Assembly (NCBI GenBank): GCA_013213825.1
Contig: JABSQA010000022.1
Location: forward strand, 1-33,688
Origin: Henriciella sp.
GTDB taxonomy: Bacteria > Pseudomonadota > Alphaproteobacteria > Caulobacterales > Hyphomonadaceae
Length of the DNA stretch: 33,688 nt
Direction of reading: 5' to 3'
In this document: positions 15,198-23,091 of the stretch, piece after piece
How the letters are laid out: each line of letters opens with the position of its first letter
Numbering within the stretch: the first letter of the stretch is position 1
Program-made: the position numbers and the translations under genes
The notes under the pieces: generated by a model
What the model was told of the DNA's origin: nothing
Databases searched by the model: none
What the model saw: only the letters and a program-made list of their open reading frames with translations

Positions 15198-15227
15198 TTG
15201 TTAGTTTTCTAACTAATTTAATATATT
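15198..15227 (+). promoter_or_regulatory. Candidate promoter of the plus-strand small RNA
   Basis: TTGTTA (15198-15203) and TATATT (15222-15227) with an 18-base spacer match 4/6 and 5/6 of the sigma-70 consensus. Transcription would start near 15234 and run to the terminator at 15414-15450. The palindrome at 15201-15216 lies inside it. Confidence 0.4.
15201..15216. promoter_or_regulatory. Perfect inverted repeat, candidate MarR operator
   Basis: TTAGTT-TTCT-AACTAA is a perfect 6-base inverted repeat with a 4-base spacer. It covers the candidate -10 box of the nitroreductase promoter and lies between the -35 and -10 of the opposing promoter. Its size and symmetry fit a MarR dimer site, and the MarR gene is in the operon it would control. 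Confidence 0.6.
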
Positions 15228-15238
15228 TCACCTGTCAA
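15210..15238 (-). promoter_or_regulatory. Promoter of the nitroreductase-marR unit
   Basis: A perfect TTGACA (15238-15233) is followed after 17 bases by TAGTTA (15215-15210). The -10 match is poor, as is frequent in alphaproteobacteria. The start site would be near 15203, about 20 bases before the ATG at 15182. The -10 overlaps the inverted repeat. Confidence 0.5.
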
Positions 15239-15450
15239 GGGAATTCCGTGACCAACAGGACACAGTGAGATTCTCAATCGTAAAATTCGTTCTGATTCTC
15301 GCAGCGTCGCGTTTGACAGCGTTCTCAGCGACCTCTACTCCGAAGAACAAATCCCGGCACACCTACGGTCCACGGTCACTGTTTGACCGGATGGGGGCGT
15401 CTCGGGGGAGACCGGGGTCCCGCATAAACCGGGACCCCGTTGCTTTTTTT
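15234..15450 (+). ncRNA. Candidate small RNA with three hairpins and a terminator
   Basis: The plus strand between two minus-strand genes ends in a strong plus-oriented intrinsic terminator (15414-15450), yet no convincing plus-strand protein gene precedes it. Two more perfect hairpins come just before: CGGTCA/TGACCG (15373-15389) and GTCTC/GAGAC with a GGGG loop (15399-15412). A plausible promoter lies at 15198-15227. Together they suggest a roughly 215-nt noncoding transcript divergent from the nitroreductase gene. The 5' part shows no clear structure by eye. It does not match any RNA family that I recognise. Confidence 0.5.
15414..15450 (+). terminator. Strong rho-independent terminator
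   Basis: GGGGTCCC (15414-15421) pairs perfectly with GGGACCCC (15431-15438) across a 9-base loop. After GTTGC comes a run of seven T (15444-15450). Read on the minus strand there is no T-run after the hairpin, so it serves plus-strand transcription. Confidence 0.85.
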
Positions 15451-15456
15451 GGACAG

Positions 15457-16179
15457 TTAGTTTTTGACGATGAAGACGGTTTCGCGCAAAGGCCAGCTAT
15501 GGTCGCCCGCATCGCCCGCGCAAGCTATGGTGACGTGTCGCTCGACCGCTGGGTCTGGCACCACCCGCTCGTCCTCCGCCTGACATTCCTGCAGGGCCAC
15601 AACCGACGTCTTGCCATCAGCGCGATAGGCAATGCGATAACCATAGTCGGCCCGTGTCACGCTTAGATCTCCGGTATCGAACACCAGCGATTCTCTCTGG
15701 GCCACACGCGCTGTCAGAATGGCCGCGTCATACCCCCCGGCAGGGATGCCGTGCTCGACAACATATAAAGCATCGGATTGTTCGAAAGCCTTGTTCAGCG
15801 CCGTGACGACGTCCTCGATCCCGGTCGGACCGATCACCAAGAGCGGCTCCGTGCGTCCCGCATGCCAAGAGACGTTGCGGACTTCATCAACCCCCTCCAG
15901 GTCGCGCGCTGTGAGTGAAAACACGACCATAGCGTCGAGCTGGCTAAGATCTGCGGACGACTGAGACTGCGCCACACCTGCGGGCGCTCCGAACAAGATT
16001 CGCTTGCCGCCGGCGACCACCAATGTACAGGGGCTTTGATGAATCGAGGCACAGGGACGCAATGCGAACTCGTCAGGCTGCACCATGACCTCTTCACGGC
16101 TTTGCCCCTGCTCCGCGGCACCACATGCGCCGAGCAAAATGACGAGGCTTGCACCGGTAACTTTCAGCCTGTCTCTCAT
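15457..16179 (-). CDS. Lipoprotein with degenerate metallo-beta-lactamase fold
   Basis: A 240-residue lipoprotein (lipobox LGAC, Cys19). From residue 51 the pattern follows RNase Z-like metallo-beta-lactamase proteins: CTLVVAGGKRILF, then LDAMVVFSLTARDLEGV (81-97), then RTEPLLVIGPTG (109-120) and VVTALNKAF. The metal site is gone: where the family has HxHxDH there is SLTARD (88-93), and the DxG of the preceding motif reads GAP. It should therefore not bind the usual two metals. The reading frame is clean, so a retained non-catalytic role is more likely than decay. It lies 22 bases after the FAH-family gene on the same strand. The fold assignment is by motif pattern only. Confidence 0.6.
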   Translation of the reverse strand: MRDRLKVTGASLVILLGACGAAEQGQSREEVMVQPDEFALRPCASIHQSPCTLVVAGGKRILFGAPAGVAQSQSSADLSQLDAMVVFSLTARDLEGVDEVRNVSWHAGRTEPLLVIGPTGIEDVVTALNKAFEQSDALYVVEHGIPAGGYDAAILTARVAQRESLVFDTGDLSVTRADYGYRIAYRADGKTSVVALQECQAEDERVVPDPAVERHVTIACAGDAGDHSWPLRETVFIVKN

Positions 16180-16201
16180 GTCTGACCCTTATCCGGAATC
16201 G

Positions 16202-17056
16202 CTATTTGAGAACAAGCTCACCCGATTCTCGCACGATCTCGTTTTCGATAAATCCTAAGCCTTCAATTTCGACGCGGACTCGGTCGCCAGCTTTCAGCCA
16301 TTTCGGCGGATCGAACCCGGCGCCCACGCCTGCTGGTGTGCCGGTAAATATGACATCGCCTGGCTCTAAGGTGAACGCTTTGGAGAGATGGGCGATCTGC
16401 TGCGGCAAGGAAAACACCATGTCGCGCGCATACCCATTCTGACGCAACTCACCATTGACTGAGCCGCGCACATTTAACGCACTAAAATCTTCAATCTCAT
16501 CCGGCGTTACTAGATAGGGCCCGAAGGGGGCATGCGTGTCGAAGCCTTTGCCCATAATCATCGTTTGGCTTGCCCGCTGCCAATCACGCACCGAAACATC
16601 GCAGCCGCAGCAATAGCCAGCAATCATTTCCAGCGCACGATCTTCAGGGACATGCCGTCCGGTTTTGCCAATGATCGCCACCAATTCGGCCTCGTAATCC
16701 AGCTGCTCAGAGACGCTGGGCAGATGCACCGGATCATATGGTCCATTGGCGGCGGTAGACTGCTTGTTGAACCATTTTTGCACACTCGCCGGCGTCGATT
16801 TGACAAAAGAGACAGACTCTTTGGCATGCGCTGCATAGTTCAAGCCGATCCCAAGAATCTTCCCGGGGCGAAGAATGGGCTGCCGCACATGGACATTGTC
16901 CAGTGGCACCACCTCGCCCGCGCGCGCGGTCTCCGCCGCCGCCGCTAGGTCAGCCAAAATATCCTTCACATCCGACGCTGGGTGCAAACGCGCTGTGTCA
17001 CCTTCAATTAGGCCCGCACACGGCGTTTCATTAACCAGTAGATTAGCCCATTTCAT
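16202..17056 (-). CDS. Fumarylacetoacetate hydrolase (FAH) family protein
   Basis: A 284-residue FAH-fold enzyme. Metal and substrate motifs are intact: GIGLNYAAHAKES near residue 70, DYEAELVAIIGKTGRHV in the middle (acidic metal ligands), KGFDTHAPFGPYL and GDVIFTGTPAGVG. The family cleaves or decarboxylates beta-diketo and oxo acids (for example acylpyruvate hydrolases, HpcE/HpaG and oxaloacetate decarboxylase); the substrate cannot be set from sequence. The ATG at 17056 is the natural start. It is divergent from the DUF262 gene and followed by the degenerate metallo-beta-lactamase-like lipoprotein gene. Confidence 0.9.
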   Translation of the reverse strand: MKWANLLVNETPCAGLIEGDTARLHPASDVKDILADLAAAAETARAGEVVPLDNVHVRQPILRPGKILGIGLNYAAHAKESVSFVKSTPASVQKWFNKQSTAANGPYDPVHLPSVSEQLDYEAELVAIIGKTGRHVPEDRALEMIAGYCCGCDVSVRDWQRASQTMIMGKGFDTHAPFGPYLVTPDEIEDFSALNVRGSVNGELRQNGYARDMVFSLPQQIAHLSKAFTLEPGDVIFTGTPAGVGAGFDPPKWLKAGDRVRVEIEGLGFIENEIVRESGELVLK

Positions 17057-17111
17057 TGGCGTGTGACCTCTTCGCTACGTTTTTGTCGAAACCGAATGAA
17101 TTTCCGCAGAC

Positions 17112-17117
17112 TGTCAA
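17112..17117 (-). promoter_or_regulatory. TTGACA -35 box upstream of the FAH gene
   Basis: A perfect TTGACA on the minus strand lies 56 bases before the FAH ATG. No good -10 is seen at 16-18 bases, so only the -35 is proposed. Confidence 0.3.
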
Positions 17118-17187
17118 TTGAAGGCGATCAGTTTGAAGTCTAAGCCTGCAATTTCAAGTTGGTGGGACAATAGAAAGTAGAGTGGTT

Positions 17188-18855
17188 ATGACACAAGGTC
17201 TTCGGGCTCAAGAAAGTACTTTGGCAGATCTTTTGTGCAATGGCATCGAGATGGCCATGCCGCCTTATCAGCGGAGCTATTCGTGGGAAATCTCGGAAGC
17301 TCAAGCACTGCTTTCTGATTTACATGATGCCAGCGAAAGCGGTGAGAGCCACTTTATCGGTGCGATTGTATTGGTGCGTGAAGCGTCTGGTCGATTCCTG
17401 ATCGTTGATGGACAGCAGCGCCTCACCACTTTGACCATTCTTCTCTCCGTCTTGCGCGACACCGAAACCGACCAGGCCCGAAAGGATGAGATTCACGCGA
17501 TGATCGCGGATGATGGCGACGACACGACAGGGCCCACCTGGCGGATTTCGTTGAATCATATTGACGGCCCCTATTTGCGCGAAGCGATCCAGACGCGGGG
17601 CGCGGCGTTGCGCAAAGATGTCGAGCCAAATGACAGTGAAAGCCAGCGGCGGATGACCCGCAATCTTGAGAATTTCATCAAGACGGTTCGGAATATGTCA
17701 CCCGAGGCTCAACGCGAATTGGCAGAGACGATCAAGAACCGGATCCTTCTGGTGAAAGTGGTCGTCGAAGACTGGGACGGGGGGTATAATGTGTTCCGCG
17801 TCCTGAATACGCGCGGCAAAGCGCCGAACACACATGATATCATCAAGACAGATCTATTAGAGAACGCTCATTTAACGCCTGAAGAAGCGAACGCCTATTC
17901 GCGCGAATGGTCGGAACATGAGTCTCGATTGAGTGGGTCTGGTTTCGATGATTTGCTCAATCAGATTAGCACGCTCTATGCGCGCAAGACCCGTAAAGGC
18001 GCCAGCGAGTTTCGCAAAGCCGTGATCAATCGCTCCATCGGCGGCACACGGGAATTCTTAAGCAAAGAACTCCCCGCCTATGTGGATGCGTACGTCACCA
18101 TCTCGACAGGCAAAGGCAATTTCGGAAATCTGACGCCGCAAGTCACAGAGTGTTTGAACCATTTGCGGCTGATTGATCACCAATTGTGGCGCGCCCCGGC
18201 CTTGAAATTCCTGGTCAATCACAATGGTAGCCCCGAAATCGCTTTGTCTTTCTTCCGCAGCTTAGAGCGGTTTGCTTATGGCGCGATGATGGCGATTACG
18301 GAGCAACGCAGTCGCCCACGCCGCTACCAGAAGATTGCTGATAATGCCGACAATCCACGTGTGCTCTTATCGGATAGCGGCCCGCTCGCTTTATCGCGAG
18401 AAGAACGGCGCGAAATTTCAAATCGTCTGCGCAGCCGGTTCGGCGCCTTCGCGCAGCGCCGCGCGATCGCCTTGCGGATGAATGCCGAAATCGCCGGCGG
18501 TGAAGCGCTTGGTCCAGACAATGGCGCAACGGTGGAACACGTGCTGCCTAAGAACATGCCGGAAGAGTCACCTTGGAGAAATGCTTGGCCAAACCAATCC
18601 GTTCACCGCGACTTGGTCGACACAATTGGCAATTTCGCTTTGCTCTCGCAAACGACCAATCAAAAAGCCGACAATCTCTCTTTTGAGGAAAAGAAGTCGC
18701 TCTATTTCGCCAACGGAAAACCGGAATATGCGCTGACCAGCGATATTGAAGACAAGGTCGCTTGGACCCCAGACGTCACGCGCAGTCGGACCGAGCATCT
18801 ATCAAAAATCATGGAAAATGCCTGGCAACTGAACCAAGCCATGTTGGATCTTTAA
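17188..18855 (+). CDS. DUF262/DUF1524 protein, GmrSD-like nuclease
   Basis: A 555-residue protein with both halves of GmrSD-type (type IV restriction) enzymes in one chain. The N-terminal DUF262 domain has MPPYQRSYSW (near 25-33), HFIGAIVLV and DGQQRLTTL (74-82), a ParB/Srx-like fold that binds nucleotide. The C-terminal DUF1524 domain has the HNH-type motif TVEHVLPKN (His near 451), then GNFALLSQTTNQKADN and a terminal Lys-rich segment. Characterised relatives (GmrSD, BrxU, SspE) cut modified phage DNA or act beside modification systems; here no methylase or BREX/Dnd/Ssp partner is seen. A GTG two codons upstream (17182) is an alternative start. It stands alone between divergent and convergent housekeeping genes. 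Confidence 0.85.
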   Translation: MTQGLRAQESTLADLLCNGIEMAMPPYQRSYSWEISEAQALLSDLHDASESGESHFIGAIVLVREASGRFLIVDGQQRLTTLTILLSVLRDTETDQARKDEIHAMIADDGDDTTGPTWRISLNHIDGPYLREAIQTRGAALRKDVEPNDSESQRRMTRNLENFIKTVRNMSPEAQRELAETIKNRILLVKVVVEDWDGGYNVFRVLNTRGKAPNTHDIIKTDLLENAHLTPEEANAYSREWSEHESRLSGSGFDDLLNQISTLYARKTRKGASEFRKAVINRSIGGTREFLSKELPAYVDAYVTISTGKGNFGNLTPQVTECLNHLRLIDHQLWRAPALKFLVNHNGSPEIALSFFRSLERFAYGAMMAITEQRSRPRRYQKIADNADNPRVLLSDSGPLALSREERREISNRLRSRFGAFAQRRAIALRMNAEIAGGEALGPDNGATVEHVLPKNMPEESPWRNAWPNQSVHRDLVDTIGNFALLSQTTNQKADNLSFEEKKSLYFANGKPEYALTSDIEDKVAWTPDVTRSRTEHLSKIMENAWQLNQAMLDL

Positions 18856-18869
18856 GGAACGAGACTTGG

Positions 18870-19487
18870 CTAAGACGCGGCTTCAGCAGATTTGCGATTG
18901 GCCGCATAGTCTGCAAGCTTGTCAGCCGCATCCCGGGCCGAGTCGATGCTGGCATCGAATTGCGCCAGGGCATAAGTTGTTGAATTGGCGTCATCCATAT
19001 CCAACTCGGACAAGACCGTCACAAAGGTCCGACGTGCTTTCTTGGCGGTAACCAAAGCACTCTCATAACTGACCAAATCGGCACGCAAGGATTTAGCGGC
19101 TTGTTCCGTGCCAAACAGTTTCTCAACTTCCATCGTGGCCACGTCGAGGCCATGCGCAGCGCTTTCAATATCGGAACGAATGTAATCAACTTGCGCCGAT
19201 AGGGTGTCGTTCTGACGCGTGACTTTGTCGAGATAAGTATTGTCACTATTCGTGTCATCTTCGCTGGCGCCATCCATCAGCACCCGGGCAAAACCGAAAA
19301 AGCCTTTACTGGCTTCAACCCAATGCTTGCGTTCTGCCTGATCCGTGTAAGCGTTTGCGACTTTGCTGAGACTGCTTTCTTGTTCGGTCAGATTGGTTTC
19401 AACCATGGCTTCTGAAGCCACCATAGACACCGTTGCGCAGCCGCCCAAACCAGCTGCCAAGATCACAGAAAGAAGTACACTACGCAT
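18870..19487 (-). CDS. Coiled-coil lipoprotein of unknown function
   Basis: A 205-residue protein with a clear lipoprotein signal (MRSVLLSVILAAGLGGC, lipobox LGGC). The remainder is hydrophilic, Ala/Asp/Ser rich and predominantly helical in appearance, with long amphipathic stretches such as TLSAQVDYIRSDIESAAHG and EQAAKSLRADLVSYESAL. No enzymatic motif is visible. ATG at 19487 is preferred over one six codons upstream because AGGTGA lies just before it and the lipoprotein signal then starts correctly. It converges with the DUF262 gene, with 14 bases between stops, and is divergent from the proline iminopeptidase gene. Confidence 0.65.
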   Translation of the reverse strand: MRSVLLSVILAAGLGGCATVSMVASEAMVETNLTEQESSLSKVANAYTDQAERKHWVEASKGFFGFARVLMDGASEDDTNSDNTYLDKVTRQNDTLSAQVDYIRSDIESAAHGLDVATMEVEKLFGTEQAAKSLRADLVSYESALVTAKKARRTFVTVLSELDMDDANSTTYALAQFDASIDSARDAADKLADYAANRKSAEAAS

Positions 19488-19615
19488 GCGACCGTCACCT
19501 GCCAAAAACCAACCCTCGCCTGTAATATCACATACAGATGAGAAAATCGCCGTCCATACCCTTTATTCAGATGTTAACAGCCGATAGGTGAAGAGGTCGT
19601 GAACAAAGGCAAAAA

Positions 19616-20581
19616 ATGCTTAAACTTTATCCACCTATAGAGGCACGCCGGTCTGGTTTCCTACGCGTTGATGACCTCCATGAAATTTACTGGGAAGAAT
19701 CGGGCAATCCTGACGGCTTGCCGGTCATAGGCATTCATGGCGGTCCGGGCGGGGGTTCGAGCCCCGAAATGCGACGCTTCTTCGATCCGACCGTGTATCG
19801 CATCATTCTCGTCGACCAGCGCGGCTGTGGAAAATCAACGCCGCATTCTGAGCTGCAAGGCAATGATACTTGGAGCCTGGTCAGCGACATGGAAGCGGTT
19901 CGCGAAAAGCTTGGCATTGAAAAATGGGTCCTGTTTGGCGGCTCTTGGGGATCGACCCTGGCCTTGACCTACGCCGTCACCCATCCAGAGCGCGCGCTCG
20001 GCTTGATCCTTCGCGGCATTTTCCTGCTGACCGCCAGTGAAGTTCGATGGTTCTACCAGGAAGGCGCCAGCCGTCTGTTCCCGGACGCTTATGATCGCTA
20101 TGTCGCGCCCATCCCCGAAGCTGAACGGGATGATTTGCTGCATGCTTTTCATCGGCGTTTGACGGGCGACGATCGCAAAGCCCGGCGCGCAGCCGCAAAA
20201 GCCTGGGCCTGTTGGGAAGGTGAGACCATCACAATTCAAGGCCCAACCAGTCGTCCCAAACGGTTTGAGGAAGACGATTTTGCTGACGCCTTTGCCCGGA
20301 TCGAATGCCACTATTTCGTCAATAAGGGCTTTTTCCCGAAAGATGGTTGGCTGCTAGAACAGGCACAAGAGAAACTCAAAGACATCCCCGGACGCATTGT
20401 TCATGGACGTTATGATGTGGTGACGCCGCTCTCCAGTGCGTGGGCGCTTAGCAAAGTGTGGCCGAGCGCTCGGCGCGACGTCGTGTCCAATGCAGGACAT
20501 TCCAGCTTGGAACCCGGCATTGTCGATAAGCTGATCCGAGCCACGCGGGAGTTTGGACGCGAATTGCGGACTCACAGATAG
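19616..20581 (+). CDS. pip: Proline iminopeptidase
   Basis: A 321-residue alpha/beta-hydrolase of peptidase family S33 that removes N-terminal proline from peptides. Signature motifs are HGGPGGGSSPE (oxyanion region), DQRGCGKSTPH, the nucleophile elbow GGSWGS (Ser110), GRYDVVTP (Asp267) and NAGHSS (His295). Length matches the family. A weak AAAGG precedes the ATG. It is cytoplasmic, with no signal peptide. It stands alone, divergent from the coiled-coil lipoprotein, with no terminator seen directly downstream. Confidence 0.95.
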   Translation: MLKLYPPIEARRSGFLRVDDLHEIYWEESGNPDGLPVIGIHGGPGGGSSPEMRRFFDPTVYRIILVDQRGCGKSTPHSELQGNDTWSLVSDMEAVREKLGIEKWVLFGGSWGSTLALTYAVTHPERALGLILRGIFLLTASEVRWFYQEGASRLFPDAYDRYVAPIPEAERDDLLHAFHRRLTGDDRKARRAAAKAWACWEGETITIQGPTSRPKRFEEDDFADAFARIECHYFVNKGFFPKDGWLLEQAQEKLKDIPGRIVHGRYDVVTPLSSAWALSKVWPSARRDVVSNAGHSSLEPGIVDKLIRATREFGRELRTHR

Positions 20582-20686
20582 TTATTGATGGAATTTGTCT
20601 AAGACTATCAAATCCATACAAATTTTATATTCGCCTTATTGGTGTGTCGAACCATCTCCTTAGGGTCATACTTGGGAGTGACACAT

Positions 20687-21572
20687 ATGAAGAACTTATG
20701 GCTGGCTGGCGCTGCGGCGCTGGCCTTGAGCGCTTGCGCGAATACGAGCCCCACCGAAACGGCAAACGAGACGGACACCACAACGACAGCGGTGGTCGAG
20801 GAGACCGTAGAGGTTGCGGTAGAAGAAGCCATGGACGTGGTGGAAGAAACCGCGCCAGCTCTATGCCTCGATATGGGGCCACAAACCCCTCGAGATATAT
20901 CGAGTGTGGTGGGTCTGAACACCGTGACCTTCCCCAAGGCTCCCCCCCTCCAGCGCCATGAACCTGTGCAACATTCACACGCACACCAATGCCGAGCACC
21001 AAGGCCCGGGCTTTAGCGTCTTCGTCGATGCAACCGATAATGGTGGCTATGCCTGTAACGAAACAGCCGACCTGACAGAGGCCGAGCTGACCCCAGCACC
21101 AGGCGCCTATAAAGGCGTTGTGCCGGGCCAAACGATCGAAGTGCATTGGGTCCACACCACCTGTGACGCGACCCCCGGCGAAGGTCTTGGTGCCTGCGTC
21201 CCTGAAGGCTGTACCGACCCGCTATTGCGCGTGGAAGCCCAGACCTTCCTCGTCGTGAATGACGCCAACGCGCTCGACTTCACCAAGATGGCTGCCGTGG
21301 TCGAGGAAAAAGGCGGCTTCTTTCAGGCCGGCATGATCCCAGCGAACACCGGTACGCCCGTGACCTTCCCAGGCTCAACCACCGGGCCAAGCTATACGCA
21401 GGAAGTTTGTTCACCGGCTCAAGTCACTTGGAACGTGCGTCCAATGTGCGCGAAGGTCGACATCAATTCGCTCAATAAATGGGCGGAAGACGGCAATGTC
21501 TTTAATGAGACCAAGTCACACGGCGTGCGCCAACTGGTCACCGCGCCAGAATTGCTGTCGCCTATCCAGTAA
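20687..21572 (+). pseudogene. Delta-class carbonic anhydrase lipoprotein, frameshifted at a C7 tract
   Basis: Two overlapping frames together encode one delta-class carbonic anhydrase. The first (from ATG 20687, GGGAG eight bases before) has a lipoprotein signal (ALALSAC), a Glu/Thr/Val-rich linker and GPQTPRDISSVVGLNTVTFPKAP. The second carries MNLCNIHTHTNAEHQGPGF, TIEVHWVHTTCD, GLGACVPEGC and LLRVEAQTFLVVND, the zinc-site and core motifs. The frames join at seven C (20942-20948); removing one C gives KAPPSAMNLCNIH and a 294-residue protein. As written, frame one ends at 21016 after the signal and part of the domain. It may be a sequencing error, a true null, or a slippery tract. The rest of the frame is clean, which argues for recent or conditional loss. 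Confidence 0.8.
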
Positions 21573-21596
21573 AATTTGGACACCACAATGTAAGAA

Positions 21597-21625
21597 GCCC
21601 CGCCTCAAAACAGGCGGGGCTTTTT
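21597..21625 (+). terminator. Rho-independent terminator after the carbonic anhydrase
   Basis: GCCCCGCCT (21597-21605) pairs perfectly with AGGCGGGGC (21612-21620) over a 6-base loop, followed by TTTTTGTTT. It begins 24 bases after the stop. On the minus strand the trailing TTCTTA is weaker but might also help the converging NSS transporter gene. Confidence 0.9.
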
Positions 21626-21651
21626 GTTTCAATTCGGTCGATTGATCATAA

Positions 21652-22983
21652 TCAAAAGACTTGATCCCATATGCCGAAGACCAGAATGATCCCAATGGCG
21701 GGTGGCACGACCCACCGAACGGCAAAGCGCCAGAGGTTCATAATCGTGCCTTCGCCGAACTCTGAGGTGAGCATATCGCGGCTCAGGACCCAGCCTGAGA
21801 ACACCGCCACAAGCAATCCACAAAGCGGCAACATAATCGTACCCGTGATCATATCCGCAAAGTCGATATAATCTGCCGAATAGACATAACCTGCGCCGAT
21901 CATAAACAGCACAAAACCGACGCCGAGGGCCGCGCCCCAGCGATTGACGCCTTGGCGCTCTTCAAGCCAGGATACGCCGACTTCCATCAAGGAAATAGAC
22001 GAGGTCAAAGCCGCAAAGAGTGCGAGCGTAAAGAAGGCCCCGCCAATCAAATGCCCCATCGGCATCGCTTCAGATCCGAAAGCAATTGGCAGTGAGACGA
22101 AGAACAGGCTCGGTCCGCCTGCTGGATCGGCACCAAAGGCAAACACGATTGGGAAAATCGCGAAACCTGCAATCAGCGCCACCATTGTATCCGCGCTCGC
22201 AACGATCGCAGATGAACGGGGAATGTTAGTGTCTTGCGACAGGTAAGCACCATAGGTGATCATCAAACACGAACCGACGCCGATCGAGAAGAAAGCCTGG
22301 CCAACAGCCGCGAGGAACGTGCTGAACGTGACCTTGCTAAAATCGGGTTGCAAAAGGAAGGCGGCGGCTTGTGCAGCGTCACCATTTGCCAGAGCAAAGC
22401 CGACAATGCCGAGCAACAAGATAAAGAAAAGCGGCATTAAAATGGAGGCTGCACGCTCAATCCCGCCTTTGACGCCGCGTGCAATAATGATCACATTGAC
22501 CGCGATAAATCCGCCGAGGCAGGCCAGGATCATCCCGCGATTTCCAATCGTTTCACCGAAATTAGCGCCTGATGTTTCTGCTGTGAATCCATCAAATGTG
22601 CCCGAAAAGGCCTGCGGGATAAACGCAATCACCCAGGCCGAGATGACCATATAGAAGGTCAGGATAAAGAATGCGGCGAGCGATCCGACCCAACCAACAA
22701 AGCCCCAATTCGCGCTCTTGCTTTCAGCACGGGCGAGCGAGTGAACGCCTTCAATCGCGGACATACCGGATTTCCGACCCATGCCATATTCCGCCATCAA
22801 GACGGGCAAACCAAATAGAATGACACACGCGATATAGATGACGATGAAGGCGCCACCGCCATTCTCACCCGCTGTGAACGGGAACCGCCAAAAGTTACCC
22901 AAGCCGACGGATGATCCGACGGCGGCCATAATGAATCCGAAACGCGAGCCCCACGTATCTGTCTTGCGACCGATCGCTGCCAT
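21652..22983 (-). CDS. Sodium-dependent symporter of the NSS/SNF family
   Basis: A 443-residue inner-membrane protein with about eleven to twelve hydrophobic segments. The N terminus has the family hallmark WGSRFGFIMAAVGSSVGLGNFWRFPF and then GENGGGAFIVIY, which line the Na+ and substrate sites in LeuT-type transporters. GSCLMITYGAYLS matches the TM6-TM7 region. Bacterial members carry amino acids or related compounds with Na+; the substrate is not determined. A GGGAGAG sequence precedes the ATG. It is a single gene: the next gene in the same direction, rodA upstream of it, stops at 23092, leaving a 108-base gap. Confidence 0.92.
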   Translation of the reverse strand: MAAIGRKTDTWGSRFGFIMAAVGSSVGLGNFWRFPFTAGENGGGAFIVIYIACVILFGLPVLMAEYGMGRKSGMSAIEGVHSLARAESKSANWGFVGWVGSLAAFFILTFYMVISAWVIAFIPQAFSGTFDGFTAETSGANFGETIGNRGMILACLGGFIAVNVIIIARGVKGGIERAASILMPLFFILLLGIVGFALANGDAAQAAAFLLQPDFSKVTFSTFLAAVGQAFFSIGVGSCLMITYGAYLSQDTNIPRSSAIVASADTMVALIAGFAIFPIVFAFGADPAGGPSLFFVSLPIAFGSEAMPMGHLIGGAFFTLALFAALTSSISLMEVGVSWLEERQGVNRWGAALGVGFVLFMIGAGYVYSADYIDFADMITGTIMLPLCGLLVAVFSGWVLSRDMLTSEFGEGTIMNLWRFAVRWVVPPAIGIILVFGIWDQVF

Positions 22984-23091
22984 AATAGTTCTCTCCCAGG
23001 TGAATTTTCCGCGACACTAGTGGTCGAGGCGCAAAAATCAACGCGGACACTGGGTTTAGGCGCAAGAATGATGCGGGGCTTAGGTCGCCGC

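Noticed and set aside
15265-15666. Plus-strand ORF (133 codons, GTG start) with a signal-peptide-like N terminus
   Set aside because: It runs through the strong terminator at 15414-15450 and then lies antisense to the lipoprotein gene; no recognisable domain and no ribosome binding site.
20626-20631. TATATT as -10 of the carbonic anhydrase promoter
   Set aside because: No acceptable -35 at 16-18 bases; the nearest TTGTCT is 25 bases away.
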